DNA of 62,473 bases, taken from contig JAOAHJ010000009.1 in assembly GCA_026415295.1 (NCBI GenBank), positions 1 through 62,473 on the forward strand, given 5' to 3'. The position numbers were made by a program, and so were the translations under genes. The notes under the pieces were generated by a model, which was given only the letters and a program-made list of their open reading frames with translations, did not search any database and was not told the origin of the DNA. How positions within the stretch are numbered: the stretch's first letter is position 1; every line of letters begins with the position of its first letter. Shown piece after piece: positions 10,143 through 20,393 of the stretch. The DNA comes from Spirochaetota bacterium. GTDB lineage: Bacteria; Spirochaetota; JAAYUW01; JAOAHJ01.

Positions 10143-12014
10143 ATGAATTTAAATAAAAACTATGGTTTTAAGATTTTTTTATTTACATTTCTCTCTATAT
10201 TTATAGCCTTAATACTTTATAGTTTATTGGTTCCAAGAATTTTATTTTATAATCCAAATGAAACAATTCATTTTATAAAAAAAATGTTTACAAATGGTTT
10301 AATTATTGGGATTCTTGCTTCTTTAATAGTTTATCTGTATTACAAACCAACTGAGAAATTTATGAAATTATTTTTAAAAAACAATGATAAAAATCAATTT
10401 TTCAAAATTTTATCTATCACAAATGGGATAACTGTTTTTATTTTCTATGTAGGTGTCATTTTCTATCCCATTGGAACTTTTGTTAACACTTTACATTTAC
10501 TTATAAATTTGGATAAATCAAATATTATTGAAATTTTATCAAGGTATATTTTAGCAATAAATTGGGGACTTATAAATGGTTTAATTACAGCAAGGCTACT
10601 TGAAATTATTCTACATCAAATTAGAAATGACCTTGGAATATATAAACTAGATGATAATATATTTAAAAAATATTACTTTTCATTAACTAAAAGATTATTT
10701 ACACCACTTCTTTTTTTATTTTTTATGATCATAAATTCTAGCATATTCTTTATTTATTTTAATTCAGTTAAATTTATCTCATTTAAAGATACTATAATTA
10801 AAGCTTTATGGATCTACTTACTTTTATTTTTTATATTTTGTGTCATAATATTTATTATAATTTTAGAATATCAAACCAGTTTAAAAAAACTTCTGTCTCA
10901 AGTTTATAATTTAGCAAAAGGAAAATTTGATTTTAATAAAAGGATTCTCATTAATTCTTTTGATGATGTAGGATATCTCACATCTTTAATGAATATTATA
11001 ATAGATAATATGGAAAAAATTTTTAATGAAATAAAACAGGATACAAAGTTTGTATCGGATAGTATATCAAATATGGATAACATGCTACAGGAATCAAAAA
11101 ATATTTTTAATTCTTTACATGAATCTTCAAAAATATTAGAAGAAAATTATAACACTCAAGACAAAATAATAAGAGATGTTACTACAGGATTAAATGAAAC
11201 AATAAAAATAATAGAAACTACTATTGATAATATTGAAGTACAAAATGAGAAGATTAATCAAATTGACAAAAAAATTAATGATTTTCTTGAAGAAATAAAA
11301 AACACAAACTCTAAAACACTTCAAACAAAAGAAGAATTTGAAAATCTTTTTGCTTTATTTAATAAGTGCTTTGAGCAAGTAGAAATCTCTTCAAAAATTG
11401 TAAAAGATCTTGGAGATTTTAGTAAAAAAATAAACAAAACTATTAGCATAATTAATTCTATAGCTGAGAAGACAAATCTTCTCTCTATGAATGCGTCTAT
11501 AGAAGCTGCACATGCTGGTAAATTCGGTGAAGGTTTTGCTGTTGTTGCAAATGAAATTAGAAATCTTTCAGAAAATACAACTACCTCATCTGTTGAAATT
11601 GTTTCTATAATTAAAAACATGGACGAGAAAATTATTTTAATCAATGAAAATTTTAACAATCTTAATAATATTTTTAATAAAATTCTTGATTCTGTTAAAA
11701 ACTCTAAAGAAATTATTGAAGAGCTTTTTATTAATTCTAAAAATCAATTAGATAACTCTAAAATTACAAATGATAATCTAAAAAATCTAATAAATTTAAC
11801 AGAAAAGATAAGAGAAGGGACTTTAAACTTTGGTTCTTTATCAGAAGATATTGTAAATAATATAAAAAAGCTAAATGAGATATCAACAAAATCAAATAAA
11901 GATACAACAACTATTCTCAATAATATTAATATGATTAATGACTTTATAATTACAGTAAACCAAAACTTTACAGAAATAAATAAAAGAATGGATGAATTAA
12001 AAGAGAATATTTGA
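10143..12014 (+). CDS. Methyl-accepting chemotaxis protein with membrane-embedded sensor
   Basis: 623 residues. The first 260 or so hold about six hydrophobic segments with no large periplasmic domain. A HAMP-like linker follows near 265-310, then a long coiled coil. The conserved tip contains NLLSMNASIEAAHAG and GFAVVANEIRNLSE (about 440-475), which contacts CheA and CheW. The protein should cluster in the membrane and feed the chemotaxis kinase. With no ligand domain outside the membrane, it may sense membrane state, redox or an intracellular cue, which is inference. It converges on recX with one base between the two stop codons. No CheB/CheR-binding tail pentapeptide is apparent. Confidence 0.92.
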   Translation: MNLNKNYGFKIFLFTFLSIFIALILYSLLVPRILFYNPNETIHFIKKMFTNGLIIGILASLIVYLYYKPTEKFMKLFLKNNDKNQFFKILSITNGITVFIFYVGVIFYPIGTFVNTLHLLINLDKSNIIEILSRYILAINWGLINGLITARLLEIILHQIRNDLGIYKLDDNIFKKYYFSLTKRLFTPLLFLFFMIINSSIFFIYFNSVKFISFKDTIIKALWIYLLLFFIFCVIIFIIILEYQTSLKKLLSQVYNLAKGKFDFNKRILINSFDDVGYLTSLMNIIIDNMEKIFNEIKQDTKFVSDSISNMDNMLQESKNIFNSLHESSKILEENYNTQDKIIRDVTTGLNETIKIIETTIDNIEVQNEKINQIDKKINDFLEEIKNTNSKTLQTKEEFENLFALFNKCFEQVEISSKIVKDLGDFSKKINKTISIINSIAEKTNLLSMNASIEAAHAGKFGEGFAVVANEIRNLSENTTTSSVEIVSIIKNMDEKIILINENFNNLNNIFNKILDSVKNSKEIIEELFINSKNQLDNSKITNDNLKNLINLTEKIREGTLNFGSLSEDIVNNIKKLNEISTKSNKDTTTILNNINMINDFIITVNQNFTEINKRMDELKENI

Positions 12015-12015
12015 T

Positions 12016-12738
12016 TTAAATCTTTAAATAATTTAAAATCTTTGTAATATTGTTAAAATTAAATCCCTTTGATTTTAAGTATTTTTTTATTTCTTCTATT
12101 ATTTCTTTTTTAATATCTGAAATATTTTCTAACTTTTCTTTTTCAATATCTTGATTTTTTTTATTATTTAACTCTCTCAATTTTGATAAATATTTATGCT
12201 TTTCAAGTAATTTAAGCCCTACCTCAACCTCATCAGAAAGAGGATATATTTTTTCTAGTATACCATTAATACTGTAATTATTATATTTTTCATCCTCAAA
12301 ATTTTTACCAAGTTTATAAATTAATTTTCTTTTTAAACTAATCCTAGAAACCAATTTCTCTTCTTTTTGATATCGTATAAAATCTTCAATATAATCTAGA
12401 TCATCTATAAAACCTTCTTCTTTTAATTTTTGAATTGTTTCTTCTATAATCTCTTTATTAAAACCTTTTTTTAAAAGGTAGCATTGGACTTGAAAAAGAG
12501 TTTTCCTTCTTTTATAAATAATCTTTAAGACAGAATTATAAGCATCCAAAAGTTGTGATTCTTTATAAATAGAAAGTAAAAATTCTTCATCGATATCTAT
12601 TTTATTGTCACCCCTTTTATAACCAGTATTAAACTGATTAAATATTTTCTTAACTATTTTATAATGATTTCCATCAAGAGATTTTAATATATAATATTTT
12701 TTGCTATTCTCAATAAAAAAAACCATATCTATCATCAA
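12016..12738 (-). CDS. recX: RecX regulatory protein
   Basis: 240 residues. The central region, about 80-150, has the RecX three-helix repeats: an arginine-rich stretch (IIYKRRKTLFQVQCYLLKKG), then KLKEEGFIDDLDYIEDFIR and SRISLKRKLIYKLG. RecX binds RecA filaments and limits recombinase activity. The N-terminal 70 residues and the lysine-rich C-terminus are longer than in short RecX proteins but fit three-repeat forms. recA is not in the window. The gene is convergent with the chemoreceptor, and its stop codon sits in a GATTTAAATC palindrome (12013-12022) that also includes the last two bases of the chemoreceptor stop. Confidence 0.82.
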   Translation of the reverse strand: MMIDMVFFIENSKKYYILKSLDGNHYKIVKKIFNQFNTGYKRGDNKIDIDEEFLLSIYKESQLLDAYNSVLKIIYKRRKTLFQVQCYLLKKGFNKEIIEETIQKLKEEGFIDDLDYIEDFIRYQKEEKLVSRISLKRKLIYKLGKNFEDEKYNNYSINGILEKIYPLSDEVEVGLKLLEKHKYLSKLRELNNKKNQDIEKEKLENISDIKKEIIEEIKKYLKSKGFNFNNITKILNYLKI

Positions 12739-12957
12739 CTTTTTTAAGAATTACTTTAAAAAAAATAATTTATTCATTTTATGTTTTCTTATTTTACAAT
12801 TTTTATTTATTAAATTTTTTTATAAAATTTATTAATTTTCTAGTTTATTTACATTTAATTTATACCAACTAAATTATAATAAATATTTATTGAACCATAA
12901 ATTAAGATATTAAAAAATAAATATCAAAAATAAAGTTTTCATTTAAATTATAAAATG

Positions 12958-15804
12958 TTAAAATAATTTATCAAATTTCAAATTTTTTAATGTATAATTA
13001 AAAAATAATCTCATCCTTTCAAAATCTTTTGTTCCACCTGTTGCAAAATCTTTTCTTCCACCACCTCTTACTTCAAAATAATAAGCTAAATTCTTTAAAA
13101 TATCAGAGCAACTAAATAATTCAGAAATTTCCTTTGAAGATGAAACAACAACTTCCCCATTTTGATCCACTATATTTCCTATAATTATAATAGAATTTTT
13201 ATCTGAAGTTCTTATACCATCTATAAAATCTCTTATCATTTTAATATCTCCTTGTTCAAATACTCCAGAATATAAATTAATTTTAGTATTTTTAATAGTT
13301 ACTTCCTGATAAGAATTCTTTATTTCATTAAAAATTTCTTTAATTCTTTCTTTATTATATTTTTGTAATTCTTTTTTTAAGTATTTATTTTCTTCAATCA
13401 AATTTTTTGCTTTTTTTATTAAATTATATTCATCTTTTTGGCTAAATAAATTAACTAATTCTTTAACAATGTTTTCCTTATTTTTATAGTATTTATAAAT
13501 TGCAGGACCTGTTATGGCTTCTATTCTCCTTATTCCTGAGGATATAGACTCCTCTTTTAATATTTTAAAATTCTGAATAAAAGAAGTATGAGGAACATGA
13601 GTCCCTCCACATAATTCTATTGAATAATCATCTATTTTAACAACCCTAACTTTATCAGCATACTTATCTTCAAACAGTGCTTTAGCTCCCATTTTCTTTG
13701 CATCTTCAATATCAATATTCTCATATATGGTAACTTTTAAGTCTTTTGATATTTTATCATTAACTTCTTTTTCAATTTGAAATAATTTATCATCTGGAAT
13801 TTTTTCAAAATGAGTAAAATCGAATCTTAAAATATCTGATCCAACATAAGATCCTGCCTGTTTTATATGAGAACCAAGATTATTATATAATGATTGATGT
13901 AGAAGATGAGTAACTGTATGATTCCTCATAATATTATATCTTCTATTTTTATCTATTATTAAAAAACAATTAAAGTCTCTTAAATTTGGAAGTTTATCTT
14001 TTATTTCATCAATTATAAAATCTGTATTTATTATGTATCCTCTATGCATTGGGCCATAATTTGTTTTAAAAACATCATTAATAAAAAGAATTATATAATT
14101 TTTCAGTAAACTTTTTTCACTGTAAAATTTATAAACAAACTCTTCCCCTAAAGAATAAAAAATATTTTTTCTTTTTTCATCATCTATTTCAAATATGTCT
14201 ATTTCAAATACTTTATTTATTATAAAATTACTCTCTTCTTCAGTTATTTCATCCTTTTTTATTAATACTATACCAATATCAGATACCTGTCCTCCAGATA
14301 AAGGATAAAATACTGAATCTTCAAAAAATATATCAAAACTTTCTTCAACATCAAAATCAAAATTAATTGCATTTATTTTTGTTTTTAAAAAATATTTATC
14401 ATAATACATTATGTTTGTATTTCTCTTATTAAAAACAGTCCAACCATCACCCATAACTTTAGATAAATCAAGATTCTCCTTTATAACTCTTGATTTATCT
14501 TTTTGTATCTCCATAACTTTATAAAAACCAGTTTCATCAATAAGAAAATTATCTTCTGATGCTATTTGTCTTGTTAAATCAACAGGGAACCCATAAGTGT
14601 CATGAAGCAAAAATACCTTATCCCCATCAATAATATTTTTTCCTTCCTTTTTTAAATCAGTTTTTATTTTTTCATAAATTTGCAATCCATTATCTAGTGT
14701 TTTATTAAATCTTCTTTCTTCATCTCTAATTATATGTATTATCTTGTCCCTGTTTTCTTTAAGTTCAGGGTAAAAGTTTCCCATTTTTTCTATTAATGGA
14801 TCAACAAGTTTATAAAGAAACTCTTCTTTAATTTCAAGCTTTCTTGATTGTCTAGAAGCTCTTCTTAAAATTCTTCTTATAACATAACCTCTACCCTCAT
14901 TTGAAGGTATAACTCCATCAGCAATAGCAAAAGCTATAGCCCTAATATGATCAAGAATTATTTGAAAAGGAACTTTGAAATTTTTATCTTCAAAACTTTT
15001 TTTTGAAATCTTTTCAATTTCTTCAATTATTGGTTTAAAAAGATCAGTTTCATAACTTGAAGTTACTCCTTGAACTATAGAAGTTATTCTTTCAAGCCCC
15101 ATTCCCGTATCAACAGATTTAAATGGAAGAGGAGTAAGCTTCCCTGATTCATCTCTATTAAATTCCATAAAAACAAGGTTCCACAATTCAAGATACCTAT
15201 CACATGAACAAGTTAGTGTGCATTCAGGCCTTCCACAACCAACTTTTGGTCCTTGATCATAATATATTTCAGTACATGGACCACATGGGCCAGTATCTCC
15301 CATAGACCAAAAGTTTTCTTCATCTCCTTTTTCAATATCTCCAAGTTTATAAATTCTTGAAGGTTCTATTCCTATAACATCTTTCCATATATTGTAACTT
15401 TCTTCATCATCTTTATAAACAGAAACATACAATCTATCTTTTGAAAGATTTAATTCTTTTGTTAAATAATCCCATGCCCATATTATCGCTTCTTTTTTAT
15501 AGTAATCACCAAAAGACCAGTTCCCAAGCATCTCAAAAAATGTATGGTGTCTCCCATCTTTCCCAACCTCTTCTAAATCATTATGTTTACCTGATACTCT
15601 TATACATTTTTGAGCAGATATTGCTCTTTTTAAATCACTTTTTATCTCTCCTAAAAATATTTTTTTAAATTGGTTCATTCCAGCATTTGTGAATAAAAGA
15701 GTTGGATCATCATAAGGAATTAAAGATGAAGATGGAAATCTTATATGATTATATTTTTCAAAATATCTTAAAAAGCTTTCTCTTATATAAGAAGCATCAA
15801 CCAT
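12958..15804 (-). CDS. alaS: Alanine--tRNA ligase
   Basis: 948 residues, somewhat longer than the usual 870-890 because of insertions in the middle. The N-terminus reads RFPSSSLIPYDDPTLLFTNAGMNQF, characteristic of AlaRS, and GDTGPCGPCTE follows. The editing domain carries HTVTHLLHQSL (HxxxH zinc site) and the paired ELCGGTHVPHT. The C-terminal DHHA1 domain ends with GGGRKDFATGGT. It charges tRNA-Ala and clears mischarged Ser/Gly products. A GGAGGA Shine-Dalgarno stands just before the ATG, and a sigma-70-like promoter is at 15849-15876. It is divergent from the MFS transporter gene. All core motifs are intact. Confidence 0.97.
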   Translation of the reverse strand: MVDASYIRESFLRYFEKYNHIRFPSSSLIPYDDPTLLFTNAGMNQFKKIFLGEIKSDLKRAISAQKCIRVSGKHNDLEEVGKDGRHHTFFEMLGNWSFGDYYKKEAIIWAWDYLTKELNLSKDRLYVSVYKDDEESYNIWKDVIGIEPSRIYKLGDIEKGDEENFWSMGDTGPCGPCTEIYYDQGPKVGCGRPECTLTCSCDRYLELWNLVFMEFNRDESGKLTPLPFKSVDTGMGLERITSIVQGVTSSYETDLFKPIIEEIEKISKKSFEDKNFKVPFQIILDHIRAIAFAIADGVIPSNEGRGYVIRRILRRASRQSRKLEIKEEFLYKLVDPLIEKMGNFYPELKENRDKIIHIIRDEERRFNKTLDNGLQIYEKIKTDLKKEGKNIIDGDKVFLLHDTYGFPVDLTRQIASEDNFLIDETGFYKVMEIQKDKSRVIKENLDLSKVMGDGWTVFNKRNTNIMYYDKYFLKTKINAINFDFDVEESFDIFFEDSVFYPLSGGQVSDIGIVLIKKDEITEEESNFIINKVFEIDIFEIDDEKRKNIFYSLGEEFVYKFYSEKSLLKNYIILFINDVFKTNYGPMHRGYIINTDFIIDEIKDKLPNLRDFNCFLIIDKNRRYNIMRNHTVTHLLHQSLYNNLGSHIKQAGSYVGSDILRFDFTHFEKIPDDKLFQIEKEVNDKISKDLKVTIYENIDIEDAKKMGAKALFEDKYADKVRVVKIDDYSIELCGGTHVPHTSFIQNFKILKEESISSGIRRIEAITGPAIYKYYKNKENIVKELVNLFSQKDEYNLIKKAKNLIEENKYLKKELQKYNKERIKEIFNEIKNSYQEVTIKNTKINLYSGVFEQGDIKMIRDFIDGIRTSDKNSIIIIGNIVDQNGEVVVSSSKEISELFSCSDILKNLAYYFEVRGGGRKDFATGGTKDFERMRLFFNYTLKNLKFDKLF

Positions 15805-15848
15805 TAAATCCTCCGAAAATTTATAAATATATTAATTTTCTTTCAAAT

Positions 15849-15876
15849 AAAATACATATTTTTTAATATTAGTCAA
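15849..15876 (-). promoter_or_regulatory. Sigma-70-like promoter of alaS
   Basis: Minus strand: TTGACT (15871-15876), 16-base spacer, TATTTT (15849-15854). This leaves a leader of roughly 40 bases before the alaS ATG. No T-box-like leader is possible in so short a space. The rest of the 288-base alaS/MFS gap shows only A/T runs. Confidence 0.5.
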
Positions 15877-16092
15877 AATTTTCTTTTTTTTAATTAAAAT
15901 AAAGCTATTTTTATCTAATTTTAACTAATTTTTTTTTAATTTTAAATTATTTTTATTAAAAAATATTTTTTATTTGAAATAATTATAAAAATAAATTAAA
16001 TTTAATTAAAATAAAATTTTTTTTTATTAATATGAAAATTAAATTTTTACTATTTTAATTATTTTATAAGTTTTTTTAAAAGGGGGTTATCT

Positions 16093-17394
16093 ATGAAAAA
16101 TACTCAAAAAATTTTTACTTTAGCTTTTATGAGTCTTGTATTAATTTTCCTTAATGCAGATGGAAATGTTATAAATCCTAATATTACTATGATTGAAAAA
16201 GAGTTTGGAGTAACAGATGCTCATATTGGGGCTATGATGGGATTATTTACAGTCATTGGAGCCATTATTTCAATTCTATGGGGCTATATGGCTGATAAAA
16301 CAAAAAGAAAAACTCTATTTGTCCTTTCAGTATTAATAGGAGAAATTCCTTGTTTATTAACAGCATTTGCAAAAGACTGGGTTACTTTTTATATTTTAAG
16401 AATTCTTACAGGAATAGGAGTTGGAGCTGCTTTTCCATTGGTTTTTTCAATGATTGGAGATATATATGGTGAAGAATCAAGACCTCTTGCTACAGCGATC
16501 TTAACTACTGCTTTTTCAGTCGGGCAAATAATTGGTATATTACTTGCTGGATTTACAACAAATATACAAGCAGGGATTTTAACTGGCTGGAGATTATCAT
16601 TTTTACTTGCATCAAGCCCAAACATACCACTTGTTATTCTATTTTATTTTTTAATTCCTGAACCTAAAAGAGGAGCATCTGAAAAAGAGTTGGCTGATCT
16701 TATAGAAAAAGGTATAATTTATCCAAAAACTATAAAACTAGAAGATTATAAAGGATTAATTAAAATAAAGACAAATATTTATCTTTTCTTACAAGGAATT
16801 CTTGGAACTATACCATGGGGAGCTATTGCTTTTTTAAATAAATTCCTTGAAGATATTAAAGGATTTAAAAAAGAAGTTGCAACATTGATATTTCTGATAT
16901 TTGCAGTCGGAAATGTTGCTGGGACTGTTCTCGGTGGATATTTTGGTGGAATTCTTAGCAAAAAAAATTTAAAATATTTACCACGATTTTGTTCTGTTAC
17001 AACTGCTGTTGGGGCTTTTTTTATAATACTTATATATCTATATATACCTTCAAATTTTATTCTAATATCCTTAACTGGAATTTTTGTTGCTTTTCTAATA
17101 TCAATGACAGGACCAAATATGAGATCTATGCTTTTAGATACAAATGTACCTGAAAATAGAGGAGCTATATTCTCAATATTTAATCTTACAGACTCTCTTG
17201 GTATGGGTTTTGGGAAATGGGTAGCTGGTATCCTATCTGTTGCAATAAGTTTAACGTACTCTCTAACAGTTTGTTCTATATTCTGGTTTGGTTGTGCCAT
17301 AATTCTTTGGTTTACAGCTACTCCTTTTATAAATGATGTTAAAACTCTTCATGAAAAATTAAAGAACATTGCAACAACCATGAGTTCAAAATGA
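16093..17394 (+). CDS. Major facilitator superfamily transporter
   Basis: 433 residues with about twelve membrane helices. The cytoplasmic loop between helices 2 and 3 has the MFS signature GYMADKTKRK, and a helix-5-like GQIIGILLAGF segment is visible. The N-terminus (LNADGNVINPNITMIEKEFGV) resembles the spinster/organic-acid type branch, which fits uptake or export of a small organic molecule. The substrate is not readable. An AAAGGGGG Shine-Dalgarno precedes the ATG at 16093. The phzF-like gene starts ten bases after its stop, so the two are probably one operon. Codon use matches its neighbours. Confidence 0.9.
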   Translation: MKNTQKIFTLAFMSLVLIFLNADGNVINPNITMIEKEFGVTDAHIGAMMGLFTVIGAIISILWGYMADKTKRKTLFVLSVLIGEIPCLLTAFAKDWVTFYILRILTGIGVGAAFPLVFSMIGDIYGEESRPLATAILTTAFSVGQIIGILLAGFTTNIQAGILTGWRLSFLLASSPNIPLVILFYFLIPEPKRGASEKELADLIEKGIIYPKTIKLEDYKGLIKIKTNIYLFLQGILGTIPWGAIAFLNKFLEDIKGFKKEVATLIFLIFAVGNVAGTVLGGYFGGILSKKNLKYLPRFCSVTTAVGAFFIILIYLYIPSNFILISLTGIFVAFLISMTGPNMRSMLLDTNVPENRGAIFSIFNLTDSLGMGFGKWVAGILSVAISLTYSLTVCSIFWFGCAIILWFTATPFINDVKTLHEKLKNIATTMSSK

Positions 17395-17404
17395 AATATT
17401 TTTT

Positions 17405-18310
17405 ATGATAACAAAATTCAACAATAAATTTTTTATTGTAGATGCATTTACAAATAACCCTTTTTCTGGTAATCCAGCTTCTGTTTTTTTTTGTGACAAA
17501 CAGAATTTTTACAATGATAAACTTTTGCAGAATATTGCTTCTGAATTTAACTTGTCAGAAACTGCATTTATCCTTCATAAAAAAAATAATGAATTTTTTT
17601 TAAGATGGTTTACACCAACAAATGAAGTTGACTTGTGCGGTCATGCAACATTAGCTTCTTCAGCTGTTTTATTCTCTCTTAAAATAGCAGATCCAAGATT
17701 TCCAATCACTTTTTATACTAAAGATTTTATCCTAAAATCTTATTTTATTAGAAAAGAAGAAACAAATAAAAATAACAAAGGTTTTTTCTTTATAAAAAAG
17801 AAATCTCAAAATAAATTTTCAATAAATTATATTAAACTTGAATTTCCATTAGGTAATTTAAATAAATTTAACAATGATGATGAATTTATAGAAAATTGTT
17901 TCAATAATATAAAGCCAATTCAAATATATTATGATAAAACTTATTATCTTCTAATATTTGAAAAAGAAGAGGATATTATCAATTTACAACCAAACTATGA
18001 ATTTATGAAAAAAACAAAAAGGGAAGAATTCATCTGTTCAGCTATTGCAAATTCAAATAATAAAGATAATTATGACTTTATTAGTAGATTTTTTGCCCCT
18101 GCAATTGGTATAAACGAAGACCCAGTGACAGGATCAGCTCATACTTATCTTGCAAGATACTGGTCTGATAAACTTAAAAAAAATAAATTAAAAGGTTATC
18201 AAGCTTCAAAAAGAGGTGGTTTTATAGAAATAGAAGTTAATCAAGATAAAAAATTAGTTTATTTAATAGGAGCTTCTTACATTATTGCTACTGGAAAATA
18301 TTTAATATAG
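17405..18310 (+). CDS. PhzF-family isomerase/epimerase
   Basis: 301 residues, the normal PhzF length. The N-terminal half has FIVDAFTNNPFSGNPASV, the SETAF motif with the catalytic glutamate, and RWFTPTNEVDLCGHATLAS. The C-terminal half has GINEDPVTGSAHTYLARYW. PhzF proteins share the diaminopimelate-epimerase fold and isomerise small metabolites; phenazine synthesis itself is not implied. It follows the MFS transporter by ten bases, suggesting that the transported compound and the isomerase substrate are linked. A 217-base AT-rich gap without recognisable elements follows (18311-18527). Confidence 0.92.
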   Translation: MITKFNNKFFIVDAFTNNPFSGNPASVFFCDKQNFYNDKLLQNIASEFNLSETAFILHKKNNEFFLRWFTPTNEVDLCGHATLASSAVLFSLKIADPRFPITFYTKDFILKSYFIRKEETNKNNKGFFFIKKKSQNKFSINYIKLEFPLGNLNKFNNDDEFIENCFNNIKPIQIYYDKTYYLLIFEKEEDIINLQPNYEFMKKTKREEFICSAIANSNNKDNYDFISRFFAPAIGINEDPVTGSAHTYLARYWSDKLKKNKLKGYQASKRGGFIEIEVNQDKKLVYLIGASYIIATGKYLI

Positions 18311-18527
18311 CTAAACTTAATAAAAATTATAATAGTTAATTAATATATAAAAAACTTAACTATAAAATGTATAATATAAAAATAAAACCCCACAATATAA
18401 AATATTTAATACTAAAATATGCAATATTCATTTAAATATATTTATTTTTAAGATCTTTATTTGATAATTATTTTTTCTATAAAAATAATATAAGTAATTC
18501 AAAAAAATATTATATATTATAAATATT

Positions 18528-19151
18528 TTAATAAGATTCATCTATATCGGGGCCAAACATTCTTGATATTAAGAACATCATTTCTTCTTTGTAAGATTTT
18601 GGGTCCTTTAAATATTTTTCACCCATATAGACTTTCATTCTTTCTTGAAAATAACCAGGAATAAATGAGAATTGGGTAATTACAAATAACGAGTCTAAGC
18701 AAAATGCAAGAAACTCTGTATTTTCTATGTGTGGAATTTCCCCTTTTTCCTTAGAGTCATTTATTATTTTTTTATAAGCATTTATTGATAAACTTTCAAG
18801 TTTTTTTGCAAGTTCAACAAGAAATGGGTTATCTGCTTCATTTGTTATTTCATTGTATAGTCTTACAAGATCAGGGTATTTTAAGGAAAACTCAATTGCA
18901 TGATTTAATAACTTTTCAAGTTTAACAATAGTTGGGTCATTTGATGCCATAACTTCATCAAAAACACCTTGAAGATATTGTAGACCATAATCAACAACCT
19001 GCAAATAAAAATCTTCTTTTGTTTTAAATAATTCACTAAATTTTTCATAAGATACATTAGCTTCTTTCAAAATATTCTCAAGTCTACTATTTTTTAAACC
19101 ATTCTTTGAAAACTCTTTAATTGCAATTTCAATTAATTTTTCTTTTTCCAT
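18528..19151 (-). CDS. TetR/AcrR-family transcriptional regulator
   Basis: 207 residues. The N-terminal 50 carry the TetR helix-turn-helix: IEIAIKEFSKNGLKNSRLENILKEA, then a VSYEKFSELFKTKEDFYLQVV recognition region. The C-terminal region is helical, as expected for a ligand-binding dimerisation domain. A GGAGAT Shine-Dalgarno precedes the ATG. A 14-base palindrome (19169-19182) lies about 18 bases upstream and could be an autoregulatory operator. It converges with the MFS/phzF pair, so it could control that pair or act elsewhere. The ligand is unknown. Confidence 0.88.
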   Translation of the reverse strand: MEKEKLIEIAIKEFSKNGLKNSRLENILKEANVSYEKFSELFKTKEDFYLQVVDYGLQYLQGVFDEVMASNDPTIVKLEKLLNHAIEFSLKYPDLVRLYNEITNEADNPFLVELAKKLESLSINAYKKIINDSKEKGEIPHIENTEFLAFCLDSLFVITQFSFIPGYFQERMKVYMGEKYLKDPKSYKEEMMFLISRMFGPDIDESY

Positions 19152-19168
19152 CTTTATCTCCTTTATAC

Positions 19169-19182
19169 ATAATTTAAATTAT
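19169..19182. repeat. 14-bp perfect palindrome upstream of the tetR-like gene
   Basis: ATAATTTAAATTAT is fully self-complementary and lies between the regulator's start and any promoter. It contains the 12-base core TAATTTAAATTA that also occurs in the marR-like promoter spacer. It is a candidate operator, but AT-rich background weakens it. Confidence 0.35.
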
Positions 19183-19261
19183 TACTTTTAAATAAAACAT
19201 AAATTAATTAATCCTTATTTTAACTTTTCTGTTATATTTATAAACAAATTAAATTATAATA

Positions 19262-19822
19262 CTAATTAATAATATCAATATTATAAGCTTTAAACTTTCC
19301 ATCTTTAAGATATACATTTAACTTTTCTTTTATTTTTTTAACTGTTTCAAGGGGATCTTCTATCAAAACTTTAGCTCCTCCAATTAAATCTATAAGGCCA
19401 AGTTCATTTTTAAATCTTGGTATAATATGTAAATGGATATGATCAATTGAAGCTCCTGCAAATTCCCCAATATTAAACCCAACATTATATCCTGATGGTC
19501 TATATAATTCATCTAAAATTGATAACATAATCTTTGTAAAAAAAATTATCTCCTTTTCTTCAAGCTCATCTAACTCTCTTAAATCTGTAATATGCCTTTT
19601 AGGATAAAGCATTACATGCCCACTATTATATGGATATAAATTTACGCAACCAACTAGTTTTTCAGATATAAAAGTAACAAGCTCACTATTTACTTCATAG
19701 AAATCAATTTTCTTCTGACACTTTTCATATATACAACACAAAGGGCATATATCTTTTCTCTTTTCACTCCTTATATAATTTTTTTTCTTAAAAGCAAATA
19801 TATATGAATTAAATTTTAACAT
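19262..19822 (-). CDS. HIT-family nucleotide hydrolase/transferase
   Basis: About 186 residues. The histidine triad is HIHLHIIPR (about residues 134-142), preceded by NVGFNIGEFAGAS. A CPLCCIYEKC cluster near residue 29 resembles the zinc site of Ap4A-phosphorylase-like HIT proteins. Such enzymes act on dinucleoside polyphosphates or AMP conjugates. I chose the ATG at 19822 (MLKFNSY) because GGAGA lies eight bases upstream. An in-frame ATG at 19849 has no Shine-Dalgarno. It is followed by uspA and preceded by tetR on the same strand, without overlap. Confidence 0.88.
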   Translation of the reverse strand: MLKFNSYIFAFKKKNYIRSEKRKDICPLCCIYEKCQKKIDFYEVNSELVTFISEKLVGCVNLYPYNSGHVMLYPKRHITDLRELDELEEKEIIFFTKIMLSILDELYRPSGYNVGFNIGEFAGASIDHIHLHIIPRFKNELGLIDLIGGAKVLIEDPLETVKKIKEKLNVYLKDGKFKAYNIDIIN

Positions 19823-19928
19823 CAATTTTTCTCCAATAATTAAACTCATTAATTTGATGATTATTATTATTTTATATTTTCTATAAAATTAAATATAAAT
19901 TAATAAAGAATTCAATAAAATTAAAATT

Positions 19929-20393
19929 CTATTTTACTTTAACTACTAATACAGGAATTTTAGAATGGTGTACAACATAATCCACTACAGATCCTAAAAG
20001 TAAATGTTTCAATCCAGAAGTTCCATGACTTCCTATAATTATAAGATCAGCCATATTTTCTTCAGCAAATTCAATTATCTTACTATATGGAATACCCCAT
20101 TCTATAAAGAATTTATAAGAATTATTATTCAAATCAAAATCATCTTTAAATTTTTTTATTAAAAACTCAGCATTTTTATATAATGAATCAGAAAATATTT
20201 TCTCATCTATTAAATTAATATTTAATTCTGGATACATATAATCAATTGGAACTTGAGATATAGTTCTCTTATCAAGAACATGTAAAAAAAATATTTCACT
20301 ATTAAACTTATCTTTAAATTCTTTAGCATATTCAACAAGATTTTTTGAATTATGAGAAAAATCTATTGGTATTAATACTCTTTTTAATGCCAT
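19929..20393 (-). CDS. Universal stress protein (UspA family)
   Basis: 154 residues, one Usp domain. The N-terminus RVLIPIDFSHNS and the C-terminal nucleotide-binding pattern IIIGSHGTSGLKHLLLGSV followed by SKIPVLVVK are typical of the ATP-binding type (G-2x-G-9x-G-S/T). Usp proteins support survival under stress through poorly defined nucleotide-dependent roles. Its start overlaps the end of smpB by ten bases, so translation is probably coupled. Confidence 0.92.
   Translation of the reverse strand: MALKRVLIPIDFSHNSKNLVEYAKEFKDKFNSEIFFLHVLDKRTISQVPIDYMYPELNINLIDEKIFSDSLYKNAEFLIKKFKDDFDLNNNSYKFFIEWGIPYSKIIEFAEENMADLIIIGSHGTSGLKHLLLGSVVDYVVHHSKIPVLVVKVK

Noticed and set aside
16389-17300. Minus-strand open frames inside the MFS gene
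   Set aside because: They are antisense shadows of a well-supported gene and show no family motif or Shine-Dalgarno.
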